Under the pieces are notes generated by a model, which was given only the letters and a program-made list of their open reading frames with translations, made no database searches and was not told the origin of the DNA. The translations under genes were made by a program, and so were the position numbers. Positions 8,156 to 20,380 of a stretch of DNA of 64,000 nt are shown one piece after another. The stretch comes from an uncultured Propionivibrio sp. GTDB taxonomy: Bacteria > Pseudomonadota > Gammaproteobacteria > Burkholderiales > Rhodocyclaceae. How positions within the stretch are numbered: the stretch's first letter is position 1; each line of letters begins with the position of its first letter. The stretch lies in the NCBI GenBank assembly GCA_937923255.1, contig CALAIL010000062.1:26060-90059 (forward strand), in the 5' to 3' direction.

Positions 8156-11100
8156 TCAAACGATCTGCGCGTGCAGATCCTGGAGAGAATAAATCGTCAG
8201 GCCGCCGCCATTCTTGATTCCTTCCGCCGCCGCCTCGGCGCCCCAGATCGTCGTATACAGCGTCACCTTGGCCGCCTGCGCCGAAACGCGGATAACGCGC
8301 GAATCACTGATCGCCTTGCGCTTCTCCTCGACGGTATTGATGATCAGGGCAATCTCGTCGTTCTTGATCATGTCGGCAATGTGCGGCCGCCCTTCCGTCA
8401 CCTTGTTGACCGTCGTGACCGGTATGCCCGCCGCTGCAATCGCCGCCGCCGTGCCGCGCGTAGCCAGCAGCTGGAAGCCGCTTGCATGCAGATCGCGCGC
8501 CACGTCCACCGCTTTCTCCTTGTCGGAATCCCTGACGCTGATGAACGCCTTACCCTGATCCGGCAGGCGCACATGGGTCGCCAGCTGGCTTTTGACGAAG
8601 GCTTCCGCAAAGGTTTTGCCGACGCCCATCACCTCGCCGGTCGACTTCATCTCCGGGCCAAGAATGGTATCGACCCCAGGGAATTTGTTGAACGGGAAAA
8701 CGGCTTCCTTGACCGAAAAATACGGAGGGATCACCTCGTGCACGACACCTTGTTCGGCCAGCGATCTGCCCGCCATGCAACGCGCGGCAACCTTGGCCAG
8801 CGGCAACCCCGTTGCCTTGGAAACGAACGGCACGGTACGCGAAGCGCGCGGATTGACTTCAAGCACATAAACCGTTTCGCCCTGAATGGCGAACTGGACG
8901 TTCATCAATCCGCATACATTCAGCCCCTTGGCCATCAGCCGGGTCTGACGGCGCAGCTCATCCTGGATTTCCGGCGACAGTGAATAGGGCGGCAACGAAC
9001 AGGCCGAATCGCCCGAATGCACCCCCGCCTGTTCGATATGCTCCATGACGCCACCGATGATGACTTCTTTTCCGTCGGAAAGCGCGTCAACATCGACTTC
9101 CACAGCATTATTGAGGAAGTGGTCGAGCAGAACCGGTGAATCGTTCGACACCTTGACGGCCTCGCGCATATAGCGCTCCAGATCGCGCGGTTCATGCACG
9201 ATTTCCATGGCGCGCCCGCCCAGCACATAGGAGGGGCGGACAACGAGCGGATAACCGATTTCCCCGGCCAGACGCAAGGCGTCCGCCTCGGTGCGCGCCG
9301 TGCGGTTAGGCGGTTGTTTCAAGCCAAGATCATTGAGCAGCTGCTGAAAGCGTTCGCGGTCTTCCGCCGCATCGATCATATCCGGCGACGTGCCGATGAT
9401 TGGCACCCCGTTGGCCTCAAGATCACGCGCCAGTTTGAGCGGTGTCTGCCCGCCAAACTGGACGATGACGCCCGTCGGCTTTTCGATAGCGACGATTTCG
9501 AGCACATCCTCCAGCGTCAGCGGTTCAAAATACAAGCGGTCCGACGTATCGTAGTCAGTCGATACCGTTTCCGGATTGCAGTTGACCATGATCGTTTCGT
9601 AGCCATCCTCGCGCATGGCCAGCGCCGCATGTACGCAGCAGTAATCGAACTCGATCCCTTGACCGATACGGTTCGGCCCGCCGCCAAGCACCATGATTTT
9701 CTTTCGGTGACTCGGCATGGCCTCGCACTCATCTTCATAAGTCGAGTACATATAGGCGGTGCTCGTCGCAAATTCGGCCGCGCAGGTATCGACGCGCTTA
9801 TAGACCGGACGGATGCCCAGCAGGTGGCGGCGCGCCCGCACCTGCCCTTCGCTCGTATGCAGCAGACGCGCCAGGCGGCGGTCGGAAAACCCTTTGCGCT
9901 TGAGTTCACGCAGCGTCGGGGCGTCGATGTCGTTGAGCTTCATGTCGTCAAGCAACATCTCCATGCGCACGATGTCCTCAATCTGCGCCAGGAACCACGG
10001 ATCGATATGCGTGAGCTGATGCACTTCATCGAGGGTAAAGCCGTTTTCAAAGGCATCGCCCACGTACCAGATGCGCTCCGGCCCCGGCTCGCCCAGCTCT
10101 TTCTCCAGTTCCTCGCGGTCGGTCGTATGCTGGTTCATGCCATCGACGCCGACCTCCAGTCCGCGCAGGGCTTTCTGGAAGGCTTCCTGGAACGTGCGGC
10201 CAATGGCCATGACTTCGCCGACGGACTTCATCTGCGTACCCAGACGCGAATTGGCCGTCGGGAATTTCTCGAAAGCAAAACGCGGCACCTTGATGACGAC
10301 ATAGTCGATCGCCGGCTCAAACGAGGCCGGCGTCTTGCCGCCGGTGATTTCATTGGCCAGTTCGTCGAGCGTATAACCGACCGCCAGCTTGGTCGCTATT
10401 TTGGCGATGGGGAAGCCTGTCGCCTTGGAGGCCAGCGCTGAAGAGCGCGAAACGCGCGGATTCATTTCGATGACGATGATGCGCCCGTCCTTCGGGCTGA
10501 CAGCGAACTGCACGTTTGAACCGCCGGTATCGACGCCGATCTCGCGCAGGATGGCGATTGAGGCGTTGCGGATGAGCTGGTATTCCTTGTCGGTCAGCGT
10601 CTGCGCCGGCGCGACGGTGATCGAGTCGCCGGTATGCACGCCCATCGGGTCGAGGTTTTCGATCGAGCAGACGATAATGCAGTTGTCCTTCTTGTCGCGC
10701 ACCACCTCCATCTCAATTTCTTTCCAGCCGATCAGAGATTCCTCGATCAGCAGCTCGTGCGCCGGGCTGGCCTCAAAACCGCGTTTGCAAACCGCCAGAA
10801 ACTCCTCCTGGTTGTAGGCAATCCCGCCACCCGTCCCGCCGAGCGTAAAAGAAGGGCGAATGATCACGGGGAAACCGATTGTCGCCTGGATTTCCTGCGC
10901 CTCGGCCATCGAGTGGGCAACACCGGAACGCGCCGACTCCAGGCCGATGTTCGTCATCGCCGCCTTGAATTTCTGGCGATCCTCAGCTTTTTCGATGGCA
11001 TCGGCGCGGGCGCCGATCATTTCGACGCCATATTTTTCCAGCACGCCGTGGCGGGCCAGATCCAGAGCGCAATTGAGCGCTGTCTGCCCGCCCATCGTCG

Positions 11101-11362
11101 GCAGCAGCGCATCGGGGCGCTCCTTTTCGATGATTTTTTCCAGAACCTGCCAAGTAATCGGCTCGATGTAGGTCGCATCGGCCATTTCCGGGTCGGTCAT
11201 GATCGTCGCCGGGTTGGAATTGACGAGGATGACGCGATAGCCCTCCTCGCGCAGCGCCTTGCACGCCTGCACGCCAGAGTAGTCGAATTCGCACGCCTGG
11301 CCGATGACGATGGGGCCGGCGCCGATAATAAGGATGGATTGAAGGTCGGTTCTTTTAGGCAT
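8156..11362 (-). CDS. carB: Carbamoyl-phosphate synthase large subunit
   Basis: Makes carbamoyl phosphate from ammonia delivered by CarA, bicarbonate and two ATP, feeding arginine and pyrimidine synthesis. The 1068 residues cover the whole family: two homologous halves, each with an ATP-grasp domain ([14 protein letters not shown] in the first, [14 protein letters not shown] in the second), an oligomerisation linker, and a C-terminal MGS-like allosteric domain. Both halves start with the [15 protein letters not shown] or [15 protein letters not shown] nucleotide motif. A 120-residue gene separates it from carA. Confidence 0.98.
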   Translation of the reverse strand: MPKRTDLQSILIIGAGPIVIGQACEFDYSGVQACKALREEGYRVILVNSNPATIMTDPEMADATYIEPITWQVLEKIIEKERPDALLPTMGGQTALNCALDLARHGVLEKYGVEMIGARADAIEKAEDRQKFKAAMTNIGLESARSGVAHSMAEAQEIQATIGFPVIIRPSFTLGGTGGGIAYNQEEFLAVCKRGFEASPAHELLIEESLIGWKEIEMEVVRDKKDNCIIVCSIENLDPMGVHTGDSITVAPAQTLTDKEYQLIRNASIAILREIGVDTGGSNVQFAVSPKDGRIIVIEMNPRVSRSSALASKATGFPIAKIATKLAVGYTLDELANEITGGKTPASFEPAIDYVVIKVPRFAFEKFPTANSRLGTQMKSVGEVMAIGRTFQEAFQKALRGLEVGVDGMNQHTTDREELEKELGEPGPERIWYVGDAFENGFTLDEVHQLTHIDPWFLAQIEDIVRMEMLLDDMKLNDIDAPTLRELKRKGFSDRRLARLLHTSEGQVRARRHLLGIRPVYKRVDTCAAEFATSTAYMYSTYEDECEAMPSHRKKIMVLGGGPNRIGQGIEFDYCCVHAALAMREDGYETIMVNCNPETVSTDYDTSDRLYFEPLTLEDVLEIVAIEKPTGVIVQFGGQTPLKLARDLEANGVPIIGTSPDMIDAAEDRERFQQLLNDLGLKQPPNRTARTEADALRLAGEIGYPLVVRPSYVLGGRAMEIVHEPRDLERYMREAVKVSNDSPVLLDHFLNNAVEVDVDALSDGKEVIIGGVMEHIEQAGVHSGDSACSLPPYSLSPEIQDELRRQTRLMAKGLNVCGLMNVQFAIQGETVYVLEVNPRASRTVPFVSKATGLPLAKVAARCMAGRSLAEQGVVHEVIPPYFSVKEAVFPFNKFPGVDTILGPEMKSTGEVMGVGKTFAEAFVKSQLATHVRLPDQGKAFISVRDSDKEKAVDVARDLHASGFQLLATRGTAAAIAAAGIPVTTVNKVTEGRPHIADMIKNDEIALIINTVEEKRKAISDSRVIRVSAQAAKVTLYTTIWGAEAAAEGIKNGGGLTIYSLQDLHAQIV

Positions 11363-11585
11363 CGTTCTGGATTTTGAAAAGCGGTGGCACGCACCGCGTC
11401 AAGTCAGTCAAACAGTTACTCACACCACAAACATCTGAAAACCGTCAGCCGCCGCGCGCTGAACATGGCGGACGATCATGGGCATACGGAAAGGACGCCG
11501 CCGCTGCATCGGCGGCAAGAAGCCGGCACGAGATGAACATCGCGCGACATCGCGCCACCTCATGCCCCATCATCCCCTTCCGGCA

Positions 11586-11948
11586 TCATTCATGCCGGTT
11601 ACGGTCGAGTTTGTCGATCAGCGCCTGCGCACGTTCCGGCGGCATGTTTTTCTGCATCAGCTGTAACAGGCCGTCCCCTTCGACGATAGGGCGCAGCACT
11701 TCGATTTCGGCCTCGTAAAACTTTACATCCCAGGCCGCCAGTTCATTGTTGAACGTTTCATCGTCCCAGGTCTTGCCTTTCGCCAGCAGGGTAATCAGCG
11801 GCATGGCCTTGTTTTCGATAAAGGCTTTTTTGTACGGCTTTTGCGCCCAGCGGCTGGCAAACCATTCCCGATATTGCGGCGCCAGCGTCAACATGCGCTT
11901 GGCAATGGCTTTTTCCAACGGTGCCTGGGGAAATTTGTAGAGTTTCAT
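11586..11948 (-). CDS. Conserved-looking protein of unknown function between carA and carB
   Basis: A 120-residue soluble protein with no signal peptide or membrane segment. It begins MKLYKFPQAPLEKAIAKRML and is rich in aromatic and charged residues (REWFASRWAQKPYKKAF, KTWDDETFNNELAAWD). AAGGA lies eight bases before ATG 11948. It sits 39 bp after carA and 223 bp before carB on the same strand, so it is likely co-transcribed with them. I do not recognise a family. Being embedded in the carbamoyl-phosphate operon suggests a link to it, but it may be a passenger. Confidence 0.75.
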   Translation of the reverse strand: MKLYKFPQAPLEKAIAKRMLTLAPQYREWFASRWAQKPYKKAFIENKAMPLITLLAKGKTWDDETFNNELAAWDVKFYEAEIEVLRPIVEGDGLLQLMQKNMPPERAQALIDKLDRNRHE

Positions 11949-11987
11949 GACCGTATTCCTTACTTGAGGGATATCACACTATTCACA

Positions 11988-13133
11988 CTATTTTGCGGGC
12001 GCGGCCGCCATCTTTTCGATGAAACGATCGAACAGGTCGGCGACGTCGTGCGGCCCGGAACTGGCTTCCGGATGCCCCTGAAACGAGAAGGCGGGCGCAT
12101 CGGTACGCTCGATCCCCTGCAACGAGCCGTCGAAAAGGGAAATATGCGTCGGCTTCAGCCCATCCGGCAAGGTCTCCGGATCGACGGTAAAGCCGTGGTT
12201 CTGGCTGGTAATCATCACCTTGCCGGTACTCAGATCCTGCACCGGGTGGTTGGTGCCGTGATGACCGAACTTCATCTTCACCGTCCTGGCGCCGGAGGCC
12301 AGCGCCAGCAACTGATGCCCGAGGCAGATGCCGAACATCGGGATTTTCGCCGCCAACAGCTCGCGGATCGCATCGACGGCATAAGCGCACGGCTCGGGAT
12401 CGCCCGGCCCATTGGAGAGAAACACGCCGTCCGGCCGGTATTTCAGCACCTCCGCAGCTGGCGTCTGCGCCGGCACGACCGTCAGCCGGCAGCCGCGCTG
12501 CGTCAATAGACGCAGGATGTTGCGCTTGACGCCAAAATCATAGGCCACGACATGGAACTTCGCCTCGCCCGCGGGCTGGTAGCCTTCCAGGCTCCAGGTG
12601 CCGCCGTCGCGCCATTCATAGGGCGCTTCGGTACTGACGACCCTGGCCAGATCCATACCAGCCAGGCCAGGAAAAGCGCGCGCTTCCGAGAGCGCTTTGG
12701 CCTCATCGATCTCGCCGGCCATCAAACAGCCGGCCTGCGCCCCCTTGTCGCGCAACAGCCGGGTCAGCTGCCGCGTATCAATGCCGGCAATGGCGACCAC
12801 GCCAAAGCGTTTGAGAAAATCCGGCAATGACTCCTGCATGCGCCAGTTTTCGGCGCGCAACGGCAGATCGCGGATAACGAGGCCGGCGGCAAAGCACGAG
12901 GGAGACTCAAAATCCTCGTCATTACAACCGGTATTGCCGATATGCGGATAGGTCAGCGTCACGATCTGCCGGCAATACGAGGCATCGGTCAGAATTTCCT
13001 GATAACCGCTCATGGCCGTATTGAAGACGACCTCGCCAACCGCAAGGCCCTCCGCGCCGACGGCATAGCCGCGAAAAACCGTTCCATCGGCCAGCGCCAG
13101 AATCGCCGGGGGGAAAGAGGGTAACAAAGACAC
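11988..13133 (-). CDS. carA: Carbamoyl-phosphate synthase small subunit
   Basis: The glutaminase subunit that hydrolyses glutamine and passes ammonia to CarB. The 381 residues contain the N-terminal domain ([29 protein letters not shown]) and a class I amidotransferase domain with the nucleophile elbow [13 protein letters not shown] and the [10 protein letters not shown] catalytic end. I place the start at GTG 13133 because GGAG lies six bases upstream and the homology begins right after; the open frame runs further upstream into repeat DNA. The promoter region is therefore next to hairpin-repeat cluster B. Confidence 0.97.
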   Translation of the reverse strand: MSLLPSFPPAILALADGTVFRGYAVGAEGLAVGEVVFNTAMSGYQEILTDASYCRQIVTLTYPHIGNTGCNDEDFESPSCFAAGLVIRDLPLRAENWRMQESLPDFLKRFGVVAIAGIDTRQLTRLLRDKGAQAGCLMAGEIDEAKALSEARAFPGLAGMDLARVVSTEAPYEWRDGGTWSLEGYQPAGEAKFHVVAYDFGVKRNILRLLTQRGCRLTVVPAQTPAAEVLKYRPDGVFLSNGPGDPEPCAYAVDAIRELLAAKIPMFGICLGHQLLALASGARTVKMKFGHHGTNHPVQDLSTGKVMITSQNHGFTVDPETLPDGLKPTHISLFDGSLQGIERTDAPAFSFQGHPEASSGPHDVADLFDRFIEKMAAAPAK

Positions 13134-13267
13134 GAAAATCTCCAGTTCCGTCGCTTGGATGTGCCGCTCGGAGCACAACTCGGATATGCAAAGCGGGATC
13201 GACACACGCCAATCCCGCCGGCTTTGCGAAAGCGAGAGGATTATAGCCGCGCCCCGCACGGGCGGCA

Positions 13268-14660
13268 ATTTCCGCCCCGTCATCCGCGTCTTTTGGGCAT
13301 TGCAGTGGCAGCGCCCCTGAAGTCCGCATAAACGGGGCATTACAGCCTGGGCACCTCTGAAACCCTTATGAATAGGCCATTACAGAGATGCCTGCTCTAC
13401 AGCCCTTATGTAGCGCGGATTCCAGGGCACCTACCGCCACAGCTCTTATGTGATGCGAGTAATAGCGCAGCGGTCAGTGAGAGGAAATTTTCCGGCCGTA
13501 TAAAAAAGCAGTACCGCTGAAGCCCGTATAAACAGGACATTACAGCGGAGACACCTCTGAAACCCTTATAAAAAGGGTGTTGTAGCGATACCGCCTCTGA
13601 AACCCTTATGAATAGGCCATTACAGAGATCCCTGCCCCGTAGCCCTTATGTGGCGCGGGTTACAAGCCACCTACCGCTACAGTCCTTATTCCGCGCGGGC
13701 TGTGGGGCACGCTGCCCGCAAAGCCCCGCGGATCGCGGGCGTGCAAGCCCATCGCCCCGACGATCAAAGGGAAGATGAACGGAAATAGCCGCCAGCGCGC
13801 AGCACAGCGATCAGCGAGAGTGAATCCCAGCCGGACACCAGAAACGACAGCGGGCAAGGTTAATCAACGAAGAATGCGGGAAATCCTGGACTGACGCCAA
13901 AAGCAGCCAAGCGCCCTTTTCTGCCCTTTCTTTTCCTCCCCGCACACCGACAGAACAGCAAATGCCGCCCCATCATCCACGTCTTTTGGGCATCGCAGCG
14001 GCAGCGCCCCTGAAGCCCTTATAAACAGGGCGTTACAGCGGAGCCACCTCTGAAACCCGCATAAACAGGGCGTTGTAGCGAAGCCTGCCCTACAGCCCTT
14101 GTGTGACGCGGATTCCAGGGCGCCTATCGCCACAGCCCTTATTCCGCGCGGGCTGCGGGGTACGCTGCCCACAAATCCCCGTGGATCGCGGACGTGCAAG
14201 CCCATCGCCCCGACGATCAAAGGGAAGATGAACGGAAATAGCTGCCAGCGCACAGCACAGCGATCAGCGAGAGTGGATCCCAGCTGGACACCAGAAACGA
14301 CGGCGAGGCAAGGTTAATCAACGAAAAATGCGGGAAATCCCGGACTGACGTCAAAAGCAGCCAAGCGCCCTTTTCCCCTTCTCTCCCTTTCTTTTTCCGC
14401 TCACCCGGCAAAGCAGCAAATGCCGCCCCGTCATCCGCGTCTTTTGGGCATCACAGCGGCAGCACCCCTGAAGCCGGTATAAACAGGGCATTACAGCCTG
14501 GGCACCTCTGAAACCCTTATAAACAGGGCGCTGCAGCGATGCCTGCCCTACAGCCCTTATGTGGCGCGGATTCTAGGGCGTCTATCGCCACAGTCCTTAT
14601 TCCGCGCGGGCTGTGGGGCACGCTGCCCGCAAAGCCCCGCGGATCGCGGACGCGCGATCT
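13268..14660. repeat. Hairpin-repeat cluster B with about 455-bp tandem blocks
   Basis: The whole gap between carA and dapB is repetitive. Small units contain hairpins such as GCCCTTATAAACAGGGC (14015-14031) and ACCCTTATAAAAAGGGT (13562-13578). On top of these, a larger block is repeated: ATTCCGCGCGGGCT occurs at 13688, 14141 and 14599, and the phrase CATCCGCGTCTTTTGGGCAT (one copy with A for G) near 13280, 13973 and 14430. The larger period is 453-458 bp. The last copy ends about 15 bases before the dapB stop. No gene is visible. Confidence 0.85.
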
Positions 14661-14671
14661 GTCGGCCGCGG

Positions 14672-15499
<828 letters not shown>

Positions 15500-15994
15500 T
15501 CAGAAACCGATTTTCTCGAACATGCGGCCAAAGAAACCACGCTCGCCTTCATGCTCCGGCGGCGGCGCGGCCGTGTCCGGGTCGACCGAGCCAAGATCGA
15601 GTTCCTGCATCCGGTTGGCGGGCACCGCCGCATCCGTTTTCTCCTCCGTCGCGGCCACGACATCGCCCGTCACACGCGCCAGCCGGCCTTCGCCGTCGAA
15701 AAACAGCGTCAGCTTCTGCTCCTCCGTCTCGCCCGTGCTGCCTTTGTGCAGGCGATAGACGTAATCCCAACGGTTGGCGTGAAAAATATCCATCAGCAGC
15801 GGCGTCCCCAGAATGAAGCGCACCTGGTCTTTCGACAGGCCCGGCCGCAATTGAGACACCATCTCCTGCGTCACCACGTTGCCCTGCTGGACATCAATTT
15901 TGTATTCATTGACGATGCGTGGTACGCGCGTACACGCGCCCAGCGCGCTGCACGCCAGGGCCAGCGCAAAAATACGGAAGCAGTTCAAGTTCAT
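15500..15994 (-). CDS. bamE: Outer-membrane assembly lipoprotein BamE
   Basis: A small lipoprotein of the Bam complex, which inserts beta-barrel proteins into the outer membrane. The 164 residues have a lipoprotein signal (LALACSALGAC; the cysteine near residue 20 is lipidated), then the SmpA/OmlA domain: GNVVTQEMVSQLRPGLSKDQV, FILGTPLLMDIFHANRWDYVYR. The C-terminal tail (QELDLGSVDPDTAAPPPEH) is longer than in E. coli. In many Betaproteobacteria fur is divergent from bamE; no fur is visible here. Confidence 0.95.
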   Translation of the reverse strand: MNLNCFRIFALALACSALGACTRVPRIVNEYKIDVQQGNVVTQEMVSQLRPGLSKDQVRFILGTPLLMDIFHANRWDYVYRLHKGSTGETEEQKLTLFFDGEGRLARVTGDVVAATEEKTDAAVPANRMQELDLGSVDPDTAAPPPEHEGERGFFGRMFEKIGF

Positions 15995-16387
15995 GATGCG
16001 CGGAAAGTTTCTGCGAATGATTGAAAAGAGTCGATGTATGCAAAGCCCGCTTCACCGCCGGCGCCACGCGCCAACAGCCGGCAGACACGATAGAAGGCCA
16101 CTATGATAACCGAAAATGCACTGCCCGCTGCCCGCCAGATCGTGCCTTCACGGCGTTGGCATGCAGGTATCCCTCGTCGGCAGACCGGCAAGCGCCTGGT
16201 GCGCGCCGCACTGCCCTGAACTGCGTGCGGCATTGCCCAAAGCGCATAGAGCGCCGCTTTCGTCAAACATAGCGCTTAAATAGCGCTTAACGCAATCAAC
16301 AGGCCACAAGCGCGCCATTTTGCGCTCACGGCCTCCCGCACCCTTCCGTGCTTTTCCATGCATTCTGAGCGCCGGCCGGGCACTGCC
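15995..16387. other. Gap between bamE and the copper genes
   Basis: About 390 bases with no gene I can support. The short open frames lack ribosome-binding sites and known motifs. It must contain the bamE-dapB promoter. Confidence 0.6.
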
Positions 16388-16600
16388 TCACAGCGCGTCG
16401 AACCCCGCGTCTTCGATGGCTTCGCGCAGCTGCGCCTCACTGGCACGCGCTTCATCATGAACGATGACAGCCCGCGCCGCATCCAGCGACACTTCTACCC
16501 GTTCGACGCCAGGCAGGGCCTGCAATACATTCGTTACATTATTGACGCAGCCCTGACAATGCATACCGCCGACACCAATCACCGTCTGCTTTGCCGCCAT
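16388..16600 (-). CDS. copZ: CopZ-like copper chaperone (HMA domain)
   Basis: A 70-residue heavy-metal-associated domain with the metal loop GGMHCQGC, the family fold (VNNVTNVLQALPGVERVEVSLDA), and the C-terminal EAIEDAGFDAL. Such proteins carry Cu(I) to a P-type ATPase. It lies 44 bp after copA on the same strand, which fits a chaperone-pump pair. One HMA domain only; no signal peptide. Confidence 0.9.
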   Translation of the reverse strand: MAAKQTVIGVGGMHCQGCVNNVTNVLQALPGVERVEVSLDAARAVIVHDEARASEAQLREAIEDAGFDAL

Positions 16601-16644
16601 TTCCTACTCCTCCGGAAAAAATTCAGGGAAATCCGCGCTAGAGA

Positions 16645-19194
16645 TCACGCGCCATCACGCTCCGGCCGCCAGCGACGCAGCAGCAGCGAATTTGAAACGA
16701 CCGAGACCGAGCTCATCGCCATCGCCGCGCCGGCAATGACCGGGTTGAGCATCCCCAGCGCCGCCAGCGGGATGCCGAGGACGTTGTAAATAAACGCGAA
16801 GAAAAGATTCTGCCGAATCTTGCCCAGCGTCGCGCGCGACAGGCGAATCGCGTCCGCCACGCCGTGCAGATTACTTTTCACCAGGGTAACATCGGCCGCC
16901 TCAACGGCCGCATCGGAACCGGCGCCCATCGCAAAGCTGACATCCGCAGCCGCCAGCGCCGGCGCATCGTTGATGCCGTCGCCGACCATCGCCACGAGCC
17001 GGCCATTTTCGCGGAGCGCGGTGATGGCGTCCGACTTGCCCGCCGGCGATACCCCCGCGCGTACTTCGTCGATACCGGCGCGCGCGGCGATCGCCGCCGC
17101 CGTCCGCGCATTGTCGCCGGTCAGCATGATGACCCGCGCGCCCAGCACTTTGAGCCGCGCGACGGCGTCGGACGAGGTTTCGCGTAAGGGATCGGCGATC
17201 GCCAGCAGCGCCAGCGCCCGTCCGCCATTTGCGGACACTTCCGCCAGCACGGTCACCGTCTTGCCTTCGTTCTGTAAGGCGGCAATCCGCTCCGTCGGCA
17301 GCGGCACGCCGGCCAGCCAGTCCGGCGACCCCAGGCGCAGGCGCCGCCCCATGACCGTCGCCTCGACTCCCAGACCGGGCGAGGCGCAAAAATCGGCCAG
17401 CGGCGGCACGCTCGCGCCCAAGCTTTCCGCCTGCCGCAATACCGCTTTGGCCAGCGGGTGTTCTGACCCTTGCTCCAGCCCGGCGGCATAGCGCAGCACT
17501 GCTTTTTCATCGAGCGGCGCATCCGCATCCGCCGCCAGCACAATGATGTCGGTCACAGCCGGCTCACCGCACGTCAGGGTGCCCGTTTTGTCAAGCGCCA
17601 GCGTGCGCACCTTGCCGGCCTGTTCCAGCGCGACCGCGTTTTTGATCAGGATGCCATGCCGCGCCCCCTGCCCGACCCCGACCATGATCGCCGTCGGTGT
17701 CGCCAGGCCCAGCGCACACGGGCAGGCAATCACGAGCACAGCTACGGCATTGACCAGGGCAACGCTGAAGATGCCGCCATACACCCACCAGCCGATGAAC
17801 GTCAGCAGCGCAACACCGCAGACGACCGGCACAAACACGGCGGAAATCCGATCGGCCAGACGCTGGACGGGCGCTTTTGACCCTTGTGCCGCATCCACCA
17901 GGCGGATGATGCCGGCCAGCAGCGTATGCTCGCCAACCCCGGTGGCGCGGCAGCGCAGCATGCCTTCGGCGTTGACGGTCGCGGCAAACACTTTGTCGCC
18001 GGGATGTTTGGCGACCGGCAGGCTCTCGCCGGTCAGCATCGCCTCGTCGACGCTGGAGGCGCCTTCGAGAATTTCTCCATCGACGGGTACGCTTTCACCC
18101 GGCCGGACGATAAAGACATCGCCGGGAATCAGCTGTGCGGCATCGACTTCGACGATGCGACCATCGCGCTCGACGCGCGCCGTTTTTGGTTGCAGACGCG
18201 CCAGCGCTTCGATGGCGGCCGTCGTGCGCGCCTTGGCGCGCGCTTCGAGCAGCTTGCCGAGCAAGACCAGCGTCATGACCGAAGCCGACGCCTCAAAGTA
18301 CACCGGCAGATCATGAAAACCGCCGAGCGTGACGATCAGGCTGAAAAAATACGCCGCGCTGGTGCCCAGCACGACCAGCACATCCATGTTTGCACCGCCG
18401 CCGCGCAGCGCTTTCCAGGCGCTGTCGTAAAAACGCCGGCCAATCCAGAACTGTACGGGCGTCGCCAAGGCGAGCTGCCACCCGCGCGGCAGCAGGTCGT
18501 GGTGGCTGTGGCCGGAAAAATCCAGCCCGTTGAACATTGTCACCATCTGCGCCGCCAGCGGCAGGGTCAGCAAGGCGGCCATCCAGAAACGGCACAGATC
18601 GGCGCGGTACTGCGCCGCTTTGCGCGCTTTGTCCGCCTCGCGCGCCTGATCATCGGCAATGCGTCCGCGAAAACCGGCGCGGCCGATAGCGGCCAGAATG
18701 CCCTCCGCATCGGCCAGACCCGGCGCATAACGCACGCGCGCATGTTCCGAGGCGAGATTGACCGTTGCCTCGACCCCCGGCAGGCGATTGAGTACCTTTT
18801 CGATGCGGGCGGCACAGGCGGCGCAGGTCATGCCTTCGATGCTGACATCGAGCATCTGCGGCGGCACGCTGAACCCGGCTTTTTCGATGGCCGCCACCAC
18901 GCGCGCTGGAGTCATTGGAGTTGCGGGAGTCACTGGAGTCGCAGAATTAGCAGAAGCAGCCTCCGGGGAAGTCATGACCACGCGTGCACGTTCCGAGGCG
19001 AGATTGACCGTCGCCTCAACCCCCGGCAGGCGGTTGAGCACCTTTTCGATGCGGGCGGCACAGGCGGCGCAGGTCATGCCCGCAATCGGCAGATCGAGAA
19101 CAACGGCCGCGCCCGCGCCGCCAGGCGCCTGCGCATGTTTCCGTTGATTTTCCCGCAGATTTTCTTCCTTTTTCATCATTGACACATCATTCAT
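16645..19194 (-). CDS. copA: Copper-exporting P-type ATPase CopA with two near-identical HMA domains
   Basis: A P1B-type ATPase that pumps Cu(I) out of the cytoplasm. It has two N-terminal HMA domains (both [18 protein letters not shown]) joined by a Ser/Thr/Pro-Ala linker, eight membrane segments, the CPC metal site ([15 protein letters not shown]), the TGES actuator motif, the phosphorylation site DKTGTLT and the hinge [10 protein letters not shown]. Apart from single substitutions the two HMA domains are the same in DNA over about 105 bp (near 18724-18835 and 18980-19090), a sign of recent internal duplication or gene conversion. Start choice is uncertain: ATG 19194 is used, but GTG 19224 and ATG 19179 are also possible. 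Confidence 0.95.
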   Translation of the reverse strand: MNDVSMMKKEENLRENQRKHAQAPGGAGAAVVLDLPIAGMTCAACAARIEKVLNRLPGVEATVNLASERARVVMTSPEAASANSATPVTPATPMTPARVVAAIEKAGFSVPPQMLDVSIEGMTCAACAARIEKVLNRLPGVEATVNLASEHARVRYAPGLADAEGILAAIGRAGFRGRIADDQAREADKARKAAQYRADLCRFWMAALLTLPLAAQMVTMFNGLDFSGHSHHDLLPRGWQLALATPVQFWIGRRFYDSAWKALRGGGANMDVLVVLGTSAAYFFSLIVTLGGFHDLPVYFEASASVMTLVLLGKLLEARAKARTTAAIEALARLQPKTARVERDGRIVEVDAAQLIPGDVFIVRPGESVPVDGEILEGASSVDEAMLTGESLPVAKHPGDKVFAATVNAEGMLRCRATGVGEHTLLAGIIRLVDAAQGSKAPVQRLADRISAVFVPVVCGVALLTFIGWWVYGGIFSVALVNAVAVLVIACPCALGLATPTAIMVGVGQGARHGILIKNAVALEQAGKVRTLALDKTGTLTCGEPAVTDIIVLAADADAPLDEKAVLRYAAGLEQGSEHPLAKAVLRQAESLGASVPPLADFCASPGLGVEATVMGRRLRLGSPDWLAGVPLPTERIAALQNEGKTVTVLAEVSANGGRALALLAIADPLRETSSDAVARLKVLGARVIMLTGDNARTAAAIAARAGIDEVRAGVSPAGKSDAITALRENGRLVAMVGDGINDAPALAAADVSFAMGAGSDAAVEAADVTLVKSNLHGVADAIRLSRATLGKIRQNLFFAFIYNVLGIPLAALGMLNPVIAGAAMAMSSVSVVSNSLLLRRWRPERDGA

Positions 19195-19642
19195 ATCGTT
19201 CGCACGCCGATAACGCGCAAGCACGGGTCAGTCCAGTCGCCCTGCCCGCCGATCATCGGCATGCGCACCGGCGTCGGAGCGTATGACCCCTCGGCCGAGG
19301 AATCGTTCTTTCAGCCATCTCGCGCCCTACACCGAGGCACAAGGCAGCGCAGGCTGGGGCAGTCTCACTCGTCCCAGCCGCCAACGTCAACGCCGCGACA
19401 GCCACCATACGGCCGAAAATTCCTGATACGGCATCCTTTCTTGCGCGGCATCGTGCAAAAAAACCGGCAGCAGCGCAAATCAATATCTATCGGACTATCA
19501 GGAGCATCCGGAAAACTCGCCCGACGGAGCGCCTGACGGGGCGGACATGGCCGCATGTAGCGGTTCACATGGTTCACGTCAATCCCCGGCGATTTCACAT
19601 AGAATACTTGTGCTGATCTTTTCTGCAAAAATCCACACGCCC
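19195..19642. other. Divergent promoter region between copA and azlC
   Basis: About 450 bases without a gene. I looked for a CueR-type dyad upstream of copA and did not find a clear one. Confidence 0.5.
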
Positions 19643-20380
19643 ATGAACCCCGCGCCACCTGCACCGCGCGAATCCGAATCGAAATTGCCGCACGCACCGC
19701 CATCGCTTTCTCTGCTGGCGATGACGATGCCTGTTGCCATGGGCTACATTCCGCTGGGCATGGTATTCGGCTTTCTGTTCGCGCAATCCGGCGGCGCCTG
19801 GTGGCTGGCCGCCTTGGCAAGCCTCATCATCTATGCAGGCGCCGCGCAGTACATGATGGTGCCTATGCTGGCCGCCAGCACGCCACTCGGCGCCTTGGCG
19901 CTGGCCACGTTGATCGTCAATCTGCGCCATATTTTTTACGGCCTCTCGCTGCTCGACCGTTTTCCCCGCCGCCCTTGGCCCTTGCGCTGGTACATGGTCT
20001 TTACGCTGACCGACGAAACCTATTCGGTGCTGACCACGGCAACAACCGCTACGCAAAGGCAAATGGCGTGGCTTGCTGCACTCAACCACGGCTGGTGGAT
20101 ATTGGGGGCTACGCTGGGCGCACTGGCCGGCGCGCATGCAAGAATTGATCTGGCGGGTCTGGATTTCGTGCTGCCCACGTTGTTCGCCGTGCTCGCCGTC
20201 GAACAGTGGCGCAGCCGAAGAAATCCGTTGCCGTTGCTCACGGCGCTCGCCGCTTATGCCATTGCGGTCTGGCTGCTGCCGCAGCATGCGCTGGCCGCCG
20301 CCATCGTCCTGTGCATCATCGCCAGCCTCTGCTGGCCGGACAAGGCCCTGCTCGCCGCCGGAAAAGGGAAAGCGCGATGA
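19643..20380 (+). CDS. azlC: AzlC-family branched-chain amino acid exporter, large subunit
   Basis: A 245-residue polytopic membrane protein. With AzlD it forms an exporter of branched-chain amino acids (E. coli YgaZ/YgaH is the best studied pair). Family features: PVAMGYIPLGMVFGFLFAQSG, IIYAGAAQYMMVPML, the strongly conserved LIVNLRHIFYGLSLL, and FTLTDETYSV. ATG 19643 is taken as start; the open frame extends upstream without homology. Its stop overlaps the azlD start by four bases (ATGA). Confidence 0.93.
   Translation: MNPAPPAPRESESKLPHAPPSLSLLAMTMPVAMGYIPLGMVFGFLFAQSGGAWWLAALASLIIYAGAAQYMMVPMLAASTPLGALALATLIVNLRHIFYGLSLLDRFPRRPWPLRWYMVFTLTDETYSVLTTATTATQRQMAWLAALNHGWWILGATLGALAGAHARIDLAGLDFVLPTLFAVLAVEQWRSRRNPLPLLTALAAYAIAVWLLPQHALAAAIVLCIIASLCWPDKALLAAGKGKAR

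Noticed and set aside
9194..10441. Long open frame (415 codons) antisense to carB
   Set aside because: It is a codon-bias shadow of carB in GC-rich DNA, with no motif and no ribosome-binding site.
13268..14660. CRISPR array
   Set aside because: Units are degenerate, spacers are themselves repeated, unit length varies and no cas genes are near.
15995..16387. fur gene beside bamE
   Set aside because: Looked for the Fur HHxH-type and CxxC motifs in all frames; none present.
17884..19182. 432-codon frame antisense to copA
   Set aside because: Same reason: the opposite strand of a strongly biased gene.
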